Below, in pieces: positions 32,390 through 40,462 of a stretch of 64,000 nt of DNA (its first letter is position 1; the number at the start of each line of letters is the position of its first letter). This DNA is from Runella aurantiaca (GTDB lineage: Bacteria; Bacteroidota; Bacteroidia; Cytophagales; Spirosomataceae): the NCBI RefSeq assembly GCF_003339505.1, contig NZ_QPIW01000022.1:49887-113886 (forward strand), written 5' to 3'. Position numbers and translations under genes: made by a program. Under the pieces are notes generated by a model. The model was given only the letters and a program-made list of their open reading frames with translations. It searched no databases and had not been told where the DNA came from.

Positions 32390-33094
32390 TTAAATCCCCA
32401 AACTTTTTAAGAAGTCTTCGCGGTAGCTACTACCGATGGGGATTTCGTGGTTTTGAATAAAAACACGATTGCCTTCAATGTGCGTAATCCTGGCTTTGTT
32501 GATGATAAATGAACGATGCACCCGCAAAAACAAAGATTTTGGCAATAATTCCTCAAAACCCGAAAAGGTCATGCTTGGAAGTAATGTATTTTGGATAGTG
32601 ACAATTTTGATGTAATTGCCCTGCGCTTCGGCAAACAGCAGCTCGTCGTGCATGATTTTGTAGATTTTTCCGTCAAATTTCAGAAACAGATAATTCTCCG
32701 TTTTTCCGTTTTCCATTCCGACCTGTTCCGGAAGTATCAACCTTTCCAACGCTTTGTCCACGGCCACAATAAAGCGCTCAAGCGAGAAAGGTTTTAGCAG
32801 GTAATCAATGGCGGCAAGGTCGAAGGCATCCACCGCATATTCTTTATATGCCGTGGTAAAAATAACCTGCGGTTGATTTCTGAGGGTTTTTAGAAATGCA
32901 ATGCCGTTGAGCACGGGCATGTTTATGTCCAAAAAAAGAATGTCAATTCGTTGACTTTGCAGAATTGTTTTAGCCTCCAACGCATTTCCAACCGCCGCCG
33001 CAATGTGAAGCATGGGCAAATGACCGCAATAGGCTTTGATGATTTCGCGGGCAATGGGTTCATCATCAACGATTAAGCAATTGATTTGGGGCAT
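32390..33094 (-). CDS. LytTR-type response regulator
   Basis: This 234-residue regulator has a receiver domain with acidic pocket Asp10-Asp11 and phospho-acceptor Asp56 (FLDINMP), then a LytTR DNA-binding domain (about residues 130-234; FLRVHRSFIINKARI). Such proteins are phosphorylated by LytS-type histidine kinases, one of which is encoded upstream on the same strand with a 135-bp gap. Targets commonly lie nearby; the divergent outer-membrane barrel gene at 34520 is the obvious candidate, but the amidoligase cluster directly downstream is also possible. No terminator is evident between this gene and the downstream cluster. Confidence 0.9.
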   Translation of the reverse strand: MPQINCLIVDDEPIAREIIKAYCGHLPMLHIAAAVGNALEAKTILQSQRIDILFLDINMPVLNGIAFLKTLRNQPQVIFTTAYKEYAVDAFDLAAIDYLLKPFSLERFIVAVDKALERLILPEQVGMENGKTENYLFLKFDGKIYKIMHDELLFAEAQGNYIKIVTIQNTLLPSMTFSGFEELLPKSLFLRVHRSFIINKARITHIEGNRVFIQNHEIPIGSSYREDFLKSLGI

Positions 33095-33128
33095 AGGGGT
33101 TTTTGCAAAAAGTTACTGAAATAAGATT

Positions 33129-33240
33129 TAGAAAGTAGGAAGTAAGAAGTAATAGGATGTAGGAAACAGGAGGTAAGAGGTAGGAAATCGAAAATTACGC
33201 ATATCTCCTAACTCATACTTTCTTCTCTCTTACTTCATTT
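33129..33240. repeat. Purine-rich degenerate repeat with pyrimidine-rich partner
   Basis: From 33129 to 33190 the plus strand is almost pure purine plus T, with loose repeats of GTAGGAA and GTAAGA. It is followed at about 33204-33240 by a pyrimidine-rich stretch, so the transcript can fold back imperfectly (for example GAGGTAGGA with TCTCCTAACTC). It fills the gap between the histidine kinase stop and the response regulator start. Confidence 0.55.
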
Positions 33241-34258
33241 TCAACTGAAGCATGACGTGATAAAAACCGTCTTTCGCTTCAATCTTCAAATCGTACTGAT
33301 TAGGATAAAGTAATTCGAGCCGTTTTCTAACACTGACAAGGCCAAAGCCGCTGTGTTTTTCAGGGGTACTTTCAGATTGCTTCGTTGGGTTGTAAGAATT
33401 TTTTACGGAAAACAGGATGGAATCTGACCACGTTTTAAGCGTCAAGTCCACAAAAATGGTTTCGTCTACTGTGTTTTTGGAATGTTTAAAAGCATTTTCA
33501 ATAAAGACGATCAACAACATCGGGGCAATTTTGATGTCGGGTTTAGGAAGGGATTCAATGGCGGCACGTAGCAGCAACCGCTCTCCAATACGTATTTTTT
33601 CAAAGTCGATGTAATTGTTGATATAGGCCAATTCGTCTTGTAACGGCACAAATACTTCTTTGGCGTCATAGACCGAATAACGCAGTAAATCAGCCAATTT
33701 TAACAACAAGGGCGGGATTTTTTCGTGTTGCGTAATCGACAGCCCATAGAGGTTATTGAGCGTGTTGAACAAAAAATGCGGACTCAATTGCGACTGCAAC
33801 AATTGCAGTTCGCTTTTGCTTTGCGCGGCAACCTGTTGGGCTTCCCGGAGTTGATGTTGGACATTGTGGCGAACCATCTTAATCAAAGTCCCCAAGGCCA
33901 AAGGAACGAAAACGAACGGAATCCAAAACAAAAGTTGAGTTGCCTTATTCCCCTGAAAAGGAAGAGCAAACAACCCAACAACACAGCCGATGATTAGAAG
34001 GATTACTCCAATGATGATTTCATTGGAAATTGGTTGCGTGGACGAAATCCAAAGTTGGGAAAGATACCTCCCTGCAAATACCCCAATAACGAATAAGAAC
34101 GTAACGGTCGCCGCAACGGCCTCGTCTTCGTGGATTCCTATGGCCTTGACGTACGTCTCAATCATAAGAAAGAGCGGAATGCTGAAAAGAAGTGATAGGA
34201 AAATATAAAGGTTCTTCCCGAAAAAAGAGGTTAGCCAATGATTGTTTGAACTACTCAT
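33230..34258 (-). CDS. LytS-type sensor histidine kinase
   Basis: This 342-residue membrane kinase has four hydrophobic segments in its first 125 residues, a short coiled-coil linker (REAQQVAAQSKSELQLLQSQ) and the His_kinase domain with phospho-acceptor His161 (LSPHFLFNTLNNL). The ATP-binding lid contains SGFGLVSVRKRLELLY near the C-terminus. There is no periplasmic sensor domain, as is usual for this group. The start at 34258 is chosen because the upstream 67 codons in frame are unlike kinase sequence. The partner regulator follows 135 bases downstream. The gene is divergent from an outer-membrane barrel protein 261 bases away. Confidence 0.9.
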   Translation of the reverse strand: MSSSNNHWLTSFFGKNLYIFLSLLFSIPLFLMIETYVKAIGIHEDEAVAATVTFLFVIGVFAGRYLSQLWISSTQPISNEIIIGVILLIIGCVVGLFALPFQGNKATQLLFWIPFVFVPLALGTLIKMVRHNVQHQLREAQQVAAQSKSELQLLQSQLSPHFLFNTLNNLYGLSITQHEKIPPLLLKLADLLRYSVYDAKEVFVPLQDELAYINNYIDFEKIRIGERLLLRAAIESLPKPDIKIAPMLLIVFIENAFKHSKNTVDETIFVDLTLKTWSDSILFSVKNSYNPTKQSESTPEKHSGFGLVSVRKRLELLYPNQYDLKIEAKDGFYHVMLQLKMK

Positions 34259-34519
34259 GAGGGTACTGTTTACCTGTGTTTTATTAAATCGGTGGGCAAA
34301 GTTGAGGAATTTAGTAAATGTGCGGCCATTTTCAGGACGAATACGCCCAAATCCATGACGGAAACCTTGCGTAAACGCACCAACTGGTTTATCATCCAAA
34401 AATGCGTTTCTGTCAGGTTCTCGGCAAGCTTCGACATGATTTTTTCGAGGGCTGACCAACGGCTTTCATCTTTGTCCTAACAATTTATAAGCCGATTCTC
34501 ATCACTAACACACACGTCC

Positions 34520-36955
34520 ATGAAAACAGCAGCCATTTTACTTTTAACCCTTTTGTCATTGTCTATTTACGCCCAAAAAACAATTTCTGGTACGGTCAAA
34601 GATACCCATAATGAAACCGTTCCGGGCGCTACCGTGAAGTTACTTAAAGCCACGGATTCGACGATGATTTCGGGAGAAATTACCAACGCAAACGGAAAAT
34701 TTCAATTTAATAACCTGCAAAACGGAACATATCTGTTGGCAATCACCGCAATGAGCCAAAAAAACTACATGAGCGCGGTGCTTACAATTGATGATGTACG
34801 AAGTAGTATTGTTTTGCCCGTCATTGTGCTTTTACCCGCCAAAAACATTGAATTAAAGGAAGTGGTAGTCAAAGCCAAACGTCCGCTGATTGAGCAAGAT
34901 ATGGACAAAACCATCGTAAATGTAGAGTCCATGATTAGTAGTGCCACGAGCAATACGCTGGAAGTATTGGAAAAAACGCCAGGCGTGACCGTAGGGATGA
35001 ACGGCGAAATCAGTCTCAACGGCCGAAGCGGCATCTTGGTACTGATTGACGGCCGCGCCACGTACATGTCGGGCCCCGATTTGGCCGCGTACTTGAAATC
35101 TCTGCCGGGTGGATTGTTGGATAAAATCGAATTGATGGATAATCCCTCTGCAAAATACGATGCAGGCGGCAATGCCATCATCAATATTCGCCTGAAAAAG
35201 AACAGGGTAGGGGGATTTACGGGTAATGTGTCAATGGGTTCTAGCCAAGGCGTTTACGCAAGACACAATGGCTCCATGAACCTGAATTATAACCATAAAA
35301 AACTCAATGTATTTGCCAACTTAGGCTTAAACAAAGAAAAAAATTACAACAACGATATTTTTGATCGACGCTTTTACAACACCGAAGGCCAACAGATTTC
35401 GAACGTATTGCTCCTCAATGACAATATCTCCCGCAATAAAGGCCTGAATGCCATTTGGGGGGTGGATTACGCCGCTACCCCAAAAACAACTTATGGTTTG
35501 TTGATTAACATGAATGGGGGCGCCCGAAACACAAGGATAGATTACAACAGTAATAACTATAATACCGACCGTTTGCTTGATGCCAGAGGAGATGGAAGTA
35601 CCCTAGTGAATGATAAAAGAAGGAATTTCGGTAGTAACCTCAACCTCCAGCATAAATTCAACAAAGCAGGACGGGAGTTAATGGCCGACCTAAACTATCT
35701 CAATTACCGAGGCGATGGAAATCAGCGGGTGCAAAATTTTCGGTACCTGCCCGAAGGTAGTTTAATTGATGGCGACGAGTTCTTATACTTGGTTCCTGGC
35801 AATATTAATATCTATACGGCCAAGGCAGATTATGTTCACCCTCTAAAAAACAAGGCAAGTTGGGAAGCGGGACTCAAATCCAGTGTCATTGATAACGATA
35901 ACAAATCTACTTATTTTGATGTAAAAGGGAATGTTCAAACGATTGATAACGGGAAGTCCAATCATTTTAAGTACCGGGAAAACATCAACGCGGCCTATTT
36001 CAACACCCGAAAAGAATGGAAACGGGTGGGAATGCAGTTGGGTCTGCGTGCCGAAACTACCCAAGCCCGAGGCAATCAATTAGGCAACGAAGCGGTAGTA
36101 GGAAGTACTTTTACTAAAAATTATACGAAGCTCTTTCCAAGCGTATTTATCAATTATAAGCTGGACAGTTTGAATAAGAATTCTTTGAATTTGAGCTTTA
36201 CGCGGAGAATAAATCGGCCTGATTACCAGGCGCTTAATCCATTTGTCTTTTTTCGTGACCAATATTCTTATACGGCCGGTAATCCCTTGTTGATTCCTCA
36301 ATACCAGAATCGAATCGAATTAAAATTTCAGCACAAACAGTGGTTGCAAATGGGCTTGAGTTATAACCGTTTCACCAACGTGATTTTTCAAACGACCGAA
36401 GCCATTGATACCATTTTTATTACGCGTCCCAACAACGTAGCCAAAGGCTTTATGCTGATACTCAACACGACGGTGTCCAGTTCGCCGACCAAATGGTGGA
36501 ACCTAATTTATACCTTAAGATTATCACACATGGGGCTCAACGGCATGAGTTATACCGAAAAATTGAACCCAAGCGCCTATGTAGCACGGTTTGAAGTGTA
36601 CAACCAATTTCGATTGAACAAAGGCTGGAGTGCCGATTTGTCAGGATATTATGCCAGTTCAGACCTCAACGGACAAGCTTATACGGGCATGATGTACCGC
36701 GTGGGCGGGGCCGTGCAAAAGAAAATTTTGAAAGATAAAGCAAGCATACGAATCTCCGTAGAGGATATTTTTCACTCATGGATTCGGTACAACCGTTCGG
36801 TCAGCATCAAACAGGCGCAATTTTTTCAAACCAACGAATCGGATACACAGCGCGTTGGCGTGGCGTTTACTTATCGATTCGGGAAAGACACCTTTGCCCG
36901 CAAGCGTCGCCACAACGACAACGCCGCCGATGAAGAGAAAGGACGGGTGAACTAA
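34520..36955 (+). CDS. TonB-dependent-receptor-like outer-membrane beta-barrel protein
   Basis: This 811-residue protein has a signal peptide (MKTAAILLLTLLSLSIYAQ), a carboxypeptidase-regulatory-like domain (about 20-105, ISGTVKDTHNETVPGATV), a plug domain (about 125-225, VLEKTPGVTV...ILVLIDGRATYMSG) and a C-terminal outer-membrane beta-barrel (family-3 type, about 370-800). The barrel has many aromatic strand ends such as NYLNYRGDG and LNLSFTRRINRPDYQALNPF. Such proteins import or export unknown substrates. Divergent placement from a LytS/LytR pair suggests regulation by it. The C-terminus is basic (RKRRHNDN). It is 69 bases ahead of the GH30-type gene on the same strand and may be co-transcribed with it. 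Confidence 0.88.
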   Translation: MKTAAILLLTLLSLSIYAQKTISGTVKDTHNETVPGATVKLLKATDSTMISGEITNANGKFQFNNLQNGTYLLAITAMSQKNYMSAVLTIDDVRSSIVLPVIVLLPAKNIELKEVVVKAKRPLIEQDMDKTIVNVESMISSATSNTLEVLEKTPGVTVGMNGEISLNGRSGILVLIDGRATYMSGPDLAAYLKSLPGGLLDKIELMDNPSAKYDAGGNAIINIRLKKNRVGGFTGNVSMGSSQGVYARHNGSMNLNYNHKKLNVFANLGLNKEKNYNNDIFDRRFYNTEGQQISNVLLLNDNISRNKGLNAIWGVDYAATPKTTYGLLINMNGGARNTRIDYNSNNYNTDRLLDARGDGSTLVNDKRRNFGSNLNLQHKFNKAGRELMADLNYLNYRGDGNQRVQNFRYLPEGSLIDGDEFLYLVPGNINIYTAKADYVHPLKNKASWEAGLKSSVIDNDNKSTYFDVKGNVQTIDNGKSNHFKYRENINAAYFNTRKEWKRVGMQLGLRAETTQARGNQLGNEAVVGSTFTKNYTKLFPSVFINYKLDSLNKNSLNLSFTRRINRPDYQALNPFVFFRDQYSYTAGNPLLIPQYQNRIELKFQHKQWLQMGLSYNRFTNVIFQTTEAIDTIFITRPNNVAKGFMLILNTTVSSSPTKWWNLIYTLRLSHMGLNGMSYTEKLNPSAYVARFEVYNQFRLNKGWSADLSGYYASSDLNGQAYTGMMYRVGGAVQKKILKDKASIRISVEDIFHSWIRYNRSVSIKQAQFFQTNESDTQRVGVAFTYRFGKDTFARKRRHNDNAADEEKGRVN

Positions 36956-37024
36956 GGAACTTGGGTCATTGGGTTAGAGTAATCGTTGGGTTTTTGGTAC
37001 TTTACTTATCAAAAGCAAGCAAAA

Positions 37025-38551
37025 ATGAAAACTCCCATGAAGCAGCTGTTCTTTCTACTGATACTCGGTTTTCAAGTCAGTATAGCCCAAAAACTCAGCA
37101 TCGACCCCTCCGTTACGTACCAAACCATGCACAGTTTTGGGGCTTCTGATTGTTGGTCTATGCAGATGGTGGGCCGATATTATCCGATTGAAAAACGCAA
37201 CAAGATTGCAGAACTGCTTTTCAGTAAGGAGCTTGACGCTGCCGGAAATCCCAAAGGAATTGGGCTGTCGATGTGGCGCTTTAATATCGGTGCGGGAAGT
37301 ACAGAACAGGGCACCGGCAGCAAAATCACCAACGAATGGCGCCGAGCGGAGTGTTTTTTGGAAAACGGAATATATGATTGGACTAAACAACAGGGACAAC
37401 AATGGTTTTTGGAGGCAGCCAAACGCCACGGGGTTGATTTTACGCTTGGGTTTCTCAATTCAGCGCCCGTTTCGATGACCAAAAACGGGCTGTCGATTGG
37501 CAGTGGTAACCTGGGAGAATGGAATTTTGACAAATCAAAAATGAATGATTTTGCTGATTTTCTGGCCCAAGTTTCAGCCAAATTCAACTTCGATTACCTG
37601 AGTCCGTTCAACGAGCCGCAATGGGATTGGGGCCCGAAATCAAAATCGGGCTTTGGCTCGCAGGAAGGAACTCCCATCAACAACGAAGACATCGCTTGGG
37701 CCACTCGAAAGATTGACGAAACCTTTGGGCAGAAAAAGCTAAAAACGCGTATTGTGTTGCCCGAAGCGGCCCAAATTGATTATTTGTACAAATCCAAAAC
37801 CAACCGTTCGGAGGTGCATCAGGATAATCAAATTGAGGCTTTTTTTGACAAATCAAGCCCAAATTACGTAGGAAACCTAAAATCGGTTGAAAGTCTAATG
37901 TGCGGTCACAGTTATTTTACGACTTCCCCCACCGCCGAGCTCATCAGTAAAAGGCAGGACTTAGGGGATAAAATAAAGCAACAAAACATCCCATATTGGC
38001 AATCAGAATATTGTATTTTGGGAGATAATGCGGGCGAAATCAAAGGAAACGGGGTGGATTTAGGCGTGAAAACGGCCTTGTATGTTGCCAAAGTGATTCA
38101 TGCCGACCTCACGCACGCCAATGCTTCGGCTTGGCATTGGTGGCTTTCGGTGAGTGCCAATGATTTTAAAGACGGTTTGATTTACGTCTTTAACAACGGT
38201 GCAAAAGGAGAAAACGACAAAAATAAATTTGATGGCGATGTGCTTGACTCCAAATTGTTGTGGGCATTGGGGAATTATAGCAGATTTATCAGGCCCAACA
38301 TGAAACGAATCAAAGTGGATATGGCTGCTGAAAACGTGCTGGTGTCGGGATATGCCTCCAAGAATCAAGCTGTCGTGGTGTTTGTGAACAATGGTGAAAG
38401 TCAACGGGTTGAATTGCCAATAGAGCAAAAAAACCAAAAAACAGATGCCTTTGTTACCTCCCAAACCGAAAATTTGATGCACCGAAAAGTCAATAAAAAC
38501 ATTCTCGAACTGCCCGCCGAATCGGTCGTGACGCTGGTGATTACGTATTAG
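37025..38551 (+). CDS. Secreted GH30-type glycoside hydrolase
   Basis: This 508-residue enzyme has a signal peptide (to about residue 22, VSIAQ), a TIM barrel and a C-terminal beta domain. The clan GH-A acid/base Glu197 lies in SPFNEPQWDW and the nucleophile is probably Glu328 (YWQSEYC). The sequence resembles the O-glycosyl hydrolase COG5520 group, which includes endo-beta-1,6-galactanases and related GH30 enzymes. The exact linkage is unknown. It converges on the last gene of the minus-strand PUL, with only 14 bases between the stop codons, and probably contributes to the same glycan degradation. The ATG at 37025 is preferred to 36986 because it starts the signal peptide. Confidence 0.82.
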   Translation: MKTPMKQLFFLLILGFQVSIAQKLSIDPSVTYQTMHSFGASDCWSMQMVGRYYPIEKRNKIAELLFSKELDAAGNPKGIGLSMWRFNIGAGSTEQGTGSKITNEWRRAECFLENGIYDWTKQQGQQWFLEAAKRHGVDFTLGFLNSAPVSMTKNGLSIGSGNLGEWNFDKSKMNDFADFLAQVSAKFNFDYLSPFNEPQWDWGPKSKSGFGSQEGTPINNEDIAWATRKIDETFGQKKLKTRIVLPEAAQIDYLYKSKTNRSEVHQDNQIEAFFDKSSPNYVGNLKSVESLMCGHSYFTTSPTAELISKRQDLGDKIKQQNIPYWQSEYCILGDNAGEIKGNGVDLGVKTALYVAKVIHADLTHANASAWHWWLSVSANDFKDGLIYVFNNGAKGENDKNKFDGDVLDSKLLWALGNYSRFIRPNMKRIKVDMAAENVLVSGYASKNQAVVVFVNNGESQRVELPIEQKNQKTDAFVTSQTENLMHRKVNKNILELPAESVVTLVITY

Positions 38552-38565
38552 AAATGTTCCAACGT

Positions 38566-40170
38566 TTACTTTGCTGAGCCCATTATATAAAAATATTTCT
38601 CCACCGGCTCGGCCGACTGTACTTTTCCAGCAATGCCGTATTGCCACGCTACTACGGTAACTTTTACGGGAAACTTAGATTTTGGAGGGATTTTCGTGAA
38701 AATTAAGTTCGTGCCTTGAATTTTGGCTGGACCTTCTTTGACGTAATAATAAATGGAAAGTCCAGCATCGGAAGTAGCCGTAAGTGGAAGTTTGCTATTG
38801 CCAACTTTTTGATTTGAAAGGGTTGAAAACGTAATTTTCTGTGCTTTTCCTTCTTTATTTACCAATGGAAAACGCATATTAAGCTGCTGTACGGCGGATT
38901 TGTAGTGTTCGTCGCCGTTGTTGGATGCCAAGAGCCAAATGTCATTGGAGCGTTTAGGATTGTTGAAACCCATTCGGTAAAAGTTGATCTGGAAGGTGGT
39001 ATTGCTGATTTTCCTGACGGGTCCGCAAATTCGGTCGATGCTTACCTGACTTTTAGGACGATGTAAAGTAGGTTTCAGGCGAGAAGTATCCGCAAAAAAA
39101 CCTTTTAAATGAAAACTGATACCGTCTTCTAAGGGCATAAATTTGAGGTTATAATTGGCGTGGCCTCCTGTGGGTTTTATGATATTTCCGTGTTGGATAA
39201 AACCCAATTGTTGATTTTGTTTGCCTCTTGCTTTTGCATAAAAACGCTCCGTAGCGATGGTCATTTCTTCGTCAAAACACCACGATGCCTGTTTTCGATT
39301 TCCTTGGTAAAGTGCATACGGTTTGGCTTGCGCGGTAGGTAAGCTGTCTTTATGCCAGCGGTCCATCAGCCAACCTTTTTGCGGGTCAATAGGTAGCAGG
39401 AGCTGCTTTTCTTTTTTTTGCAAACGGTAATGAGCTGCTTTTTTAATGAATAATGCTAGATAATTAATCAATTCGACGGAATAGTCAAAATGCCCGTGAC
39501 CTGCATCGGCAAAGAATGAAATGGGCGTTTTAGGATATTTTTCTACGTAATCAAAGCCCGGTTGAATACGTGCTTCCCACCATTCGTATTCTCCCATCAC
39601 AAACAAACTTGGTAGGCCTTCGATACTCCGATTTCCCCAATCAGGATTGGGTCGTCCGCTGCCGGTCAATTTAGTCAATGGGGAATCTCCATGAATGGAA
39701 ATTACAGCAAGCGTTCGATTGGGGTTCCATGCCGCAAAATTCCAGGGATAACTTGCCAAGGCCGAATGACCCATCGGAACAATGGGAGCAGTGGCTAGTT
39801 CGGCATAGCCTGAGACATCAGCCAATGATTTCATCATGCGTTCAAAGTGTCGGTCAACGCCCTTGGTGAAGTCAAATGTAATATCCAATGCAGGTGTAAT
39901 CCAAACTTCGGCAAAGCCGAGTTCAGTCATGGTTTTACGAAAAGAAGCGTTTTCCAAAATGCCTTCTTCGATCATATTGTGCTGGCACAAAATGACGCCC
40001 CGAACGTGTTTGCAGTTTTCAGGAATCCAGAGAAATGCCTGAGGACGCGAATTGTTTTCGTTAGAAATAACACTGTCGACCGATACCGACCACTGCCAGA
40101 CTTGGGCATAGCTACTTTGTATCAGAAGAAAGAGTAAAAACAGGGCTAAAAGGTGTTTTTTGAAATTCAT
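38566..40170 (-). CDS. Secreted alpha/beta-hydrolase-fold protein of the PUL
   Basis: This 534-residue protein has a signal peptide (MNFKKHLLALFLLFLLIQSSYAQ), an alpha/beta-hydrolase domain (about residues 45-245) and about 270 C-terminal residues with a beta-sandwich look. The nucleophile elbow is GHSAL (VPMGHSALASYPW), and the catalytic His is probably in DAGHGHFDYS. I do not recognise a named family; a carbohydrate esterase-like role is possible from context but not shown. It is the last gene of the minus-strand PUL, separated from the heparinase-type gene by 292 bases. Confidence 0.7.
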   Translation of the reverse strand: MNFKKHLLALFLLFLLIQSSYAQVWQWSVSVDSVISNENNSRPQAFLWIPENCKHVRGVILCQHNMIEEGILENASFRKTMTELGFAEVWITPALDITFDFTKGVDRHFERMMKSLADVSGYAELATAPIVPMGHSALASYPWNFAAWNPNRTLAVISIHGDSPLTKLTGSGRPNPDWGNRSIEGLPSLFVMGEYEWWEARIQPGFDYVEKYPKTPISFFADAGHGHFDYSVELINYLALFIKKAAHYRLQKKEKQLLLPIDPQKGWLMDRWHKDSLPTAQAKPYALYQGNRKQASWCFDEEMTIATERFYAKARGKQNQQLGFIQHGNIIKPTGGHANYNLKFMPLEDGISFHLKGFFADTSRLKPTLHRPKSQVSIDRICGPVRKISNTTFQINFYRMGFNNPKRSNDIWLLASNNGDEHYKSAVQQLNMRFPLVNKEGKAQKITFSTLSNQKVGNSKLPLTATSDAGLSIYYYVKEGPAKIQGTNLIFTKIPPKSKFPVKVTVVAWQYGIAGKVQSAEPVEKYFYIMGSAK

Positions 40171-40462
40171 TTTTTGAAATTGGAAACTGCATCTTTTCTA
40201 TTTAACCTCCCAATACACTAAATATCGCTCTCGTTGAATGTCGTACAAAGTGAGACTGGGCGATGGTCGAAACAACTGCGGATATCCATAGGAATGCCGC
40301 TTTGTAGAAAGAGGTTTTCAATTTTAAATGTGTTTTAAACCAGTGAATTGTGGAATATATGACGTTTAGTTATTTACGGAACTGTGCCGTTAGGCACTGC
40401 CTAGTTGTAGCTAAGAGATGTCTTGACCAGATATTTTGCCCCACAGTGGCTACCCTGAAAAC
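40171..40462. other. 292-bp gap inside the PUL with a short hairpin
   Basis: No coding frame is convincing. GTGCC (40384-40388) and GGCAC (40392-40396) form a compact hairpin next to GCCTAGTTGTAGC. The break in otherwise tight gene spacing suggests a separate promoter for the alpha/beta hydrolase gene or a decayed insertion. Confidence 0.4.

Noticed and set aside
34259..34459. N-terminal extension of the histidine kinase
   Set aside because: The extra 67 residues lack hydrophobic or kinase-like character; the membrane protein begins naturally at 34258.
40171..40462. Decayed gene in the PUL gap
   Set aside because: No frame of useful length or similarity on either strand; only a short hairpin is supported.
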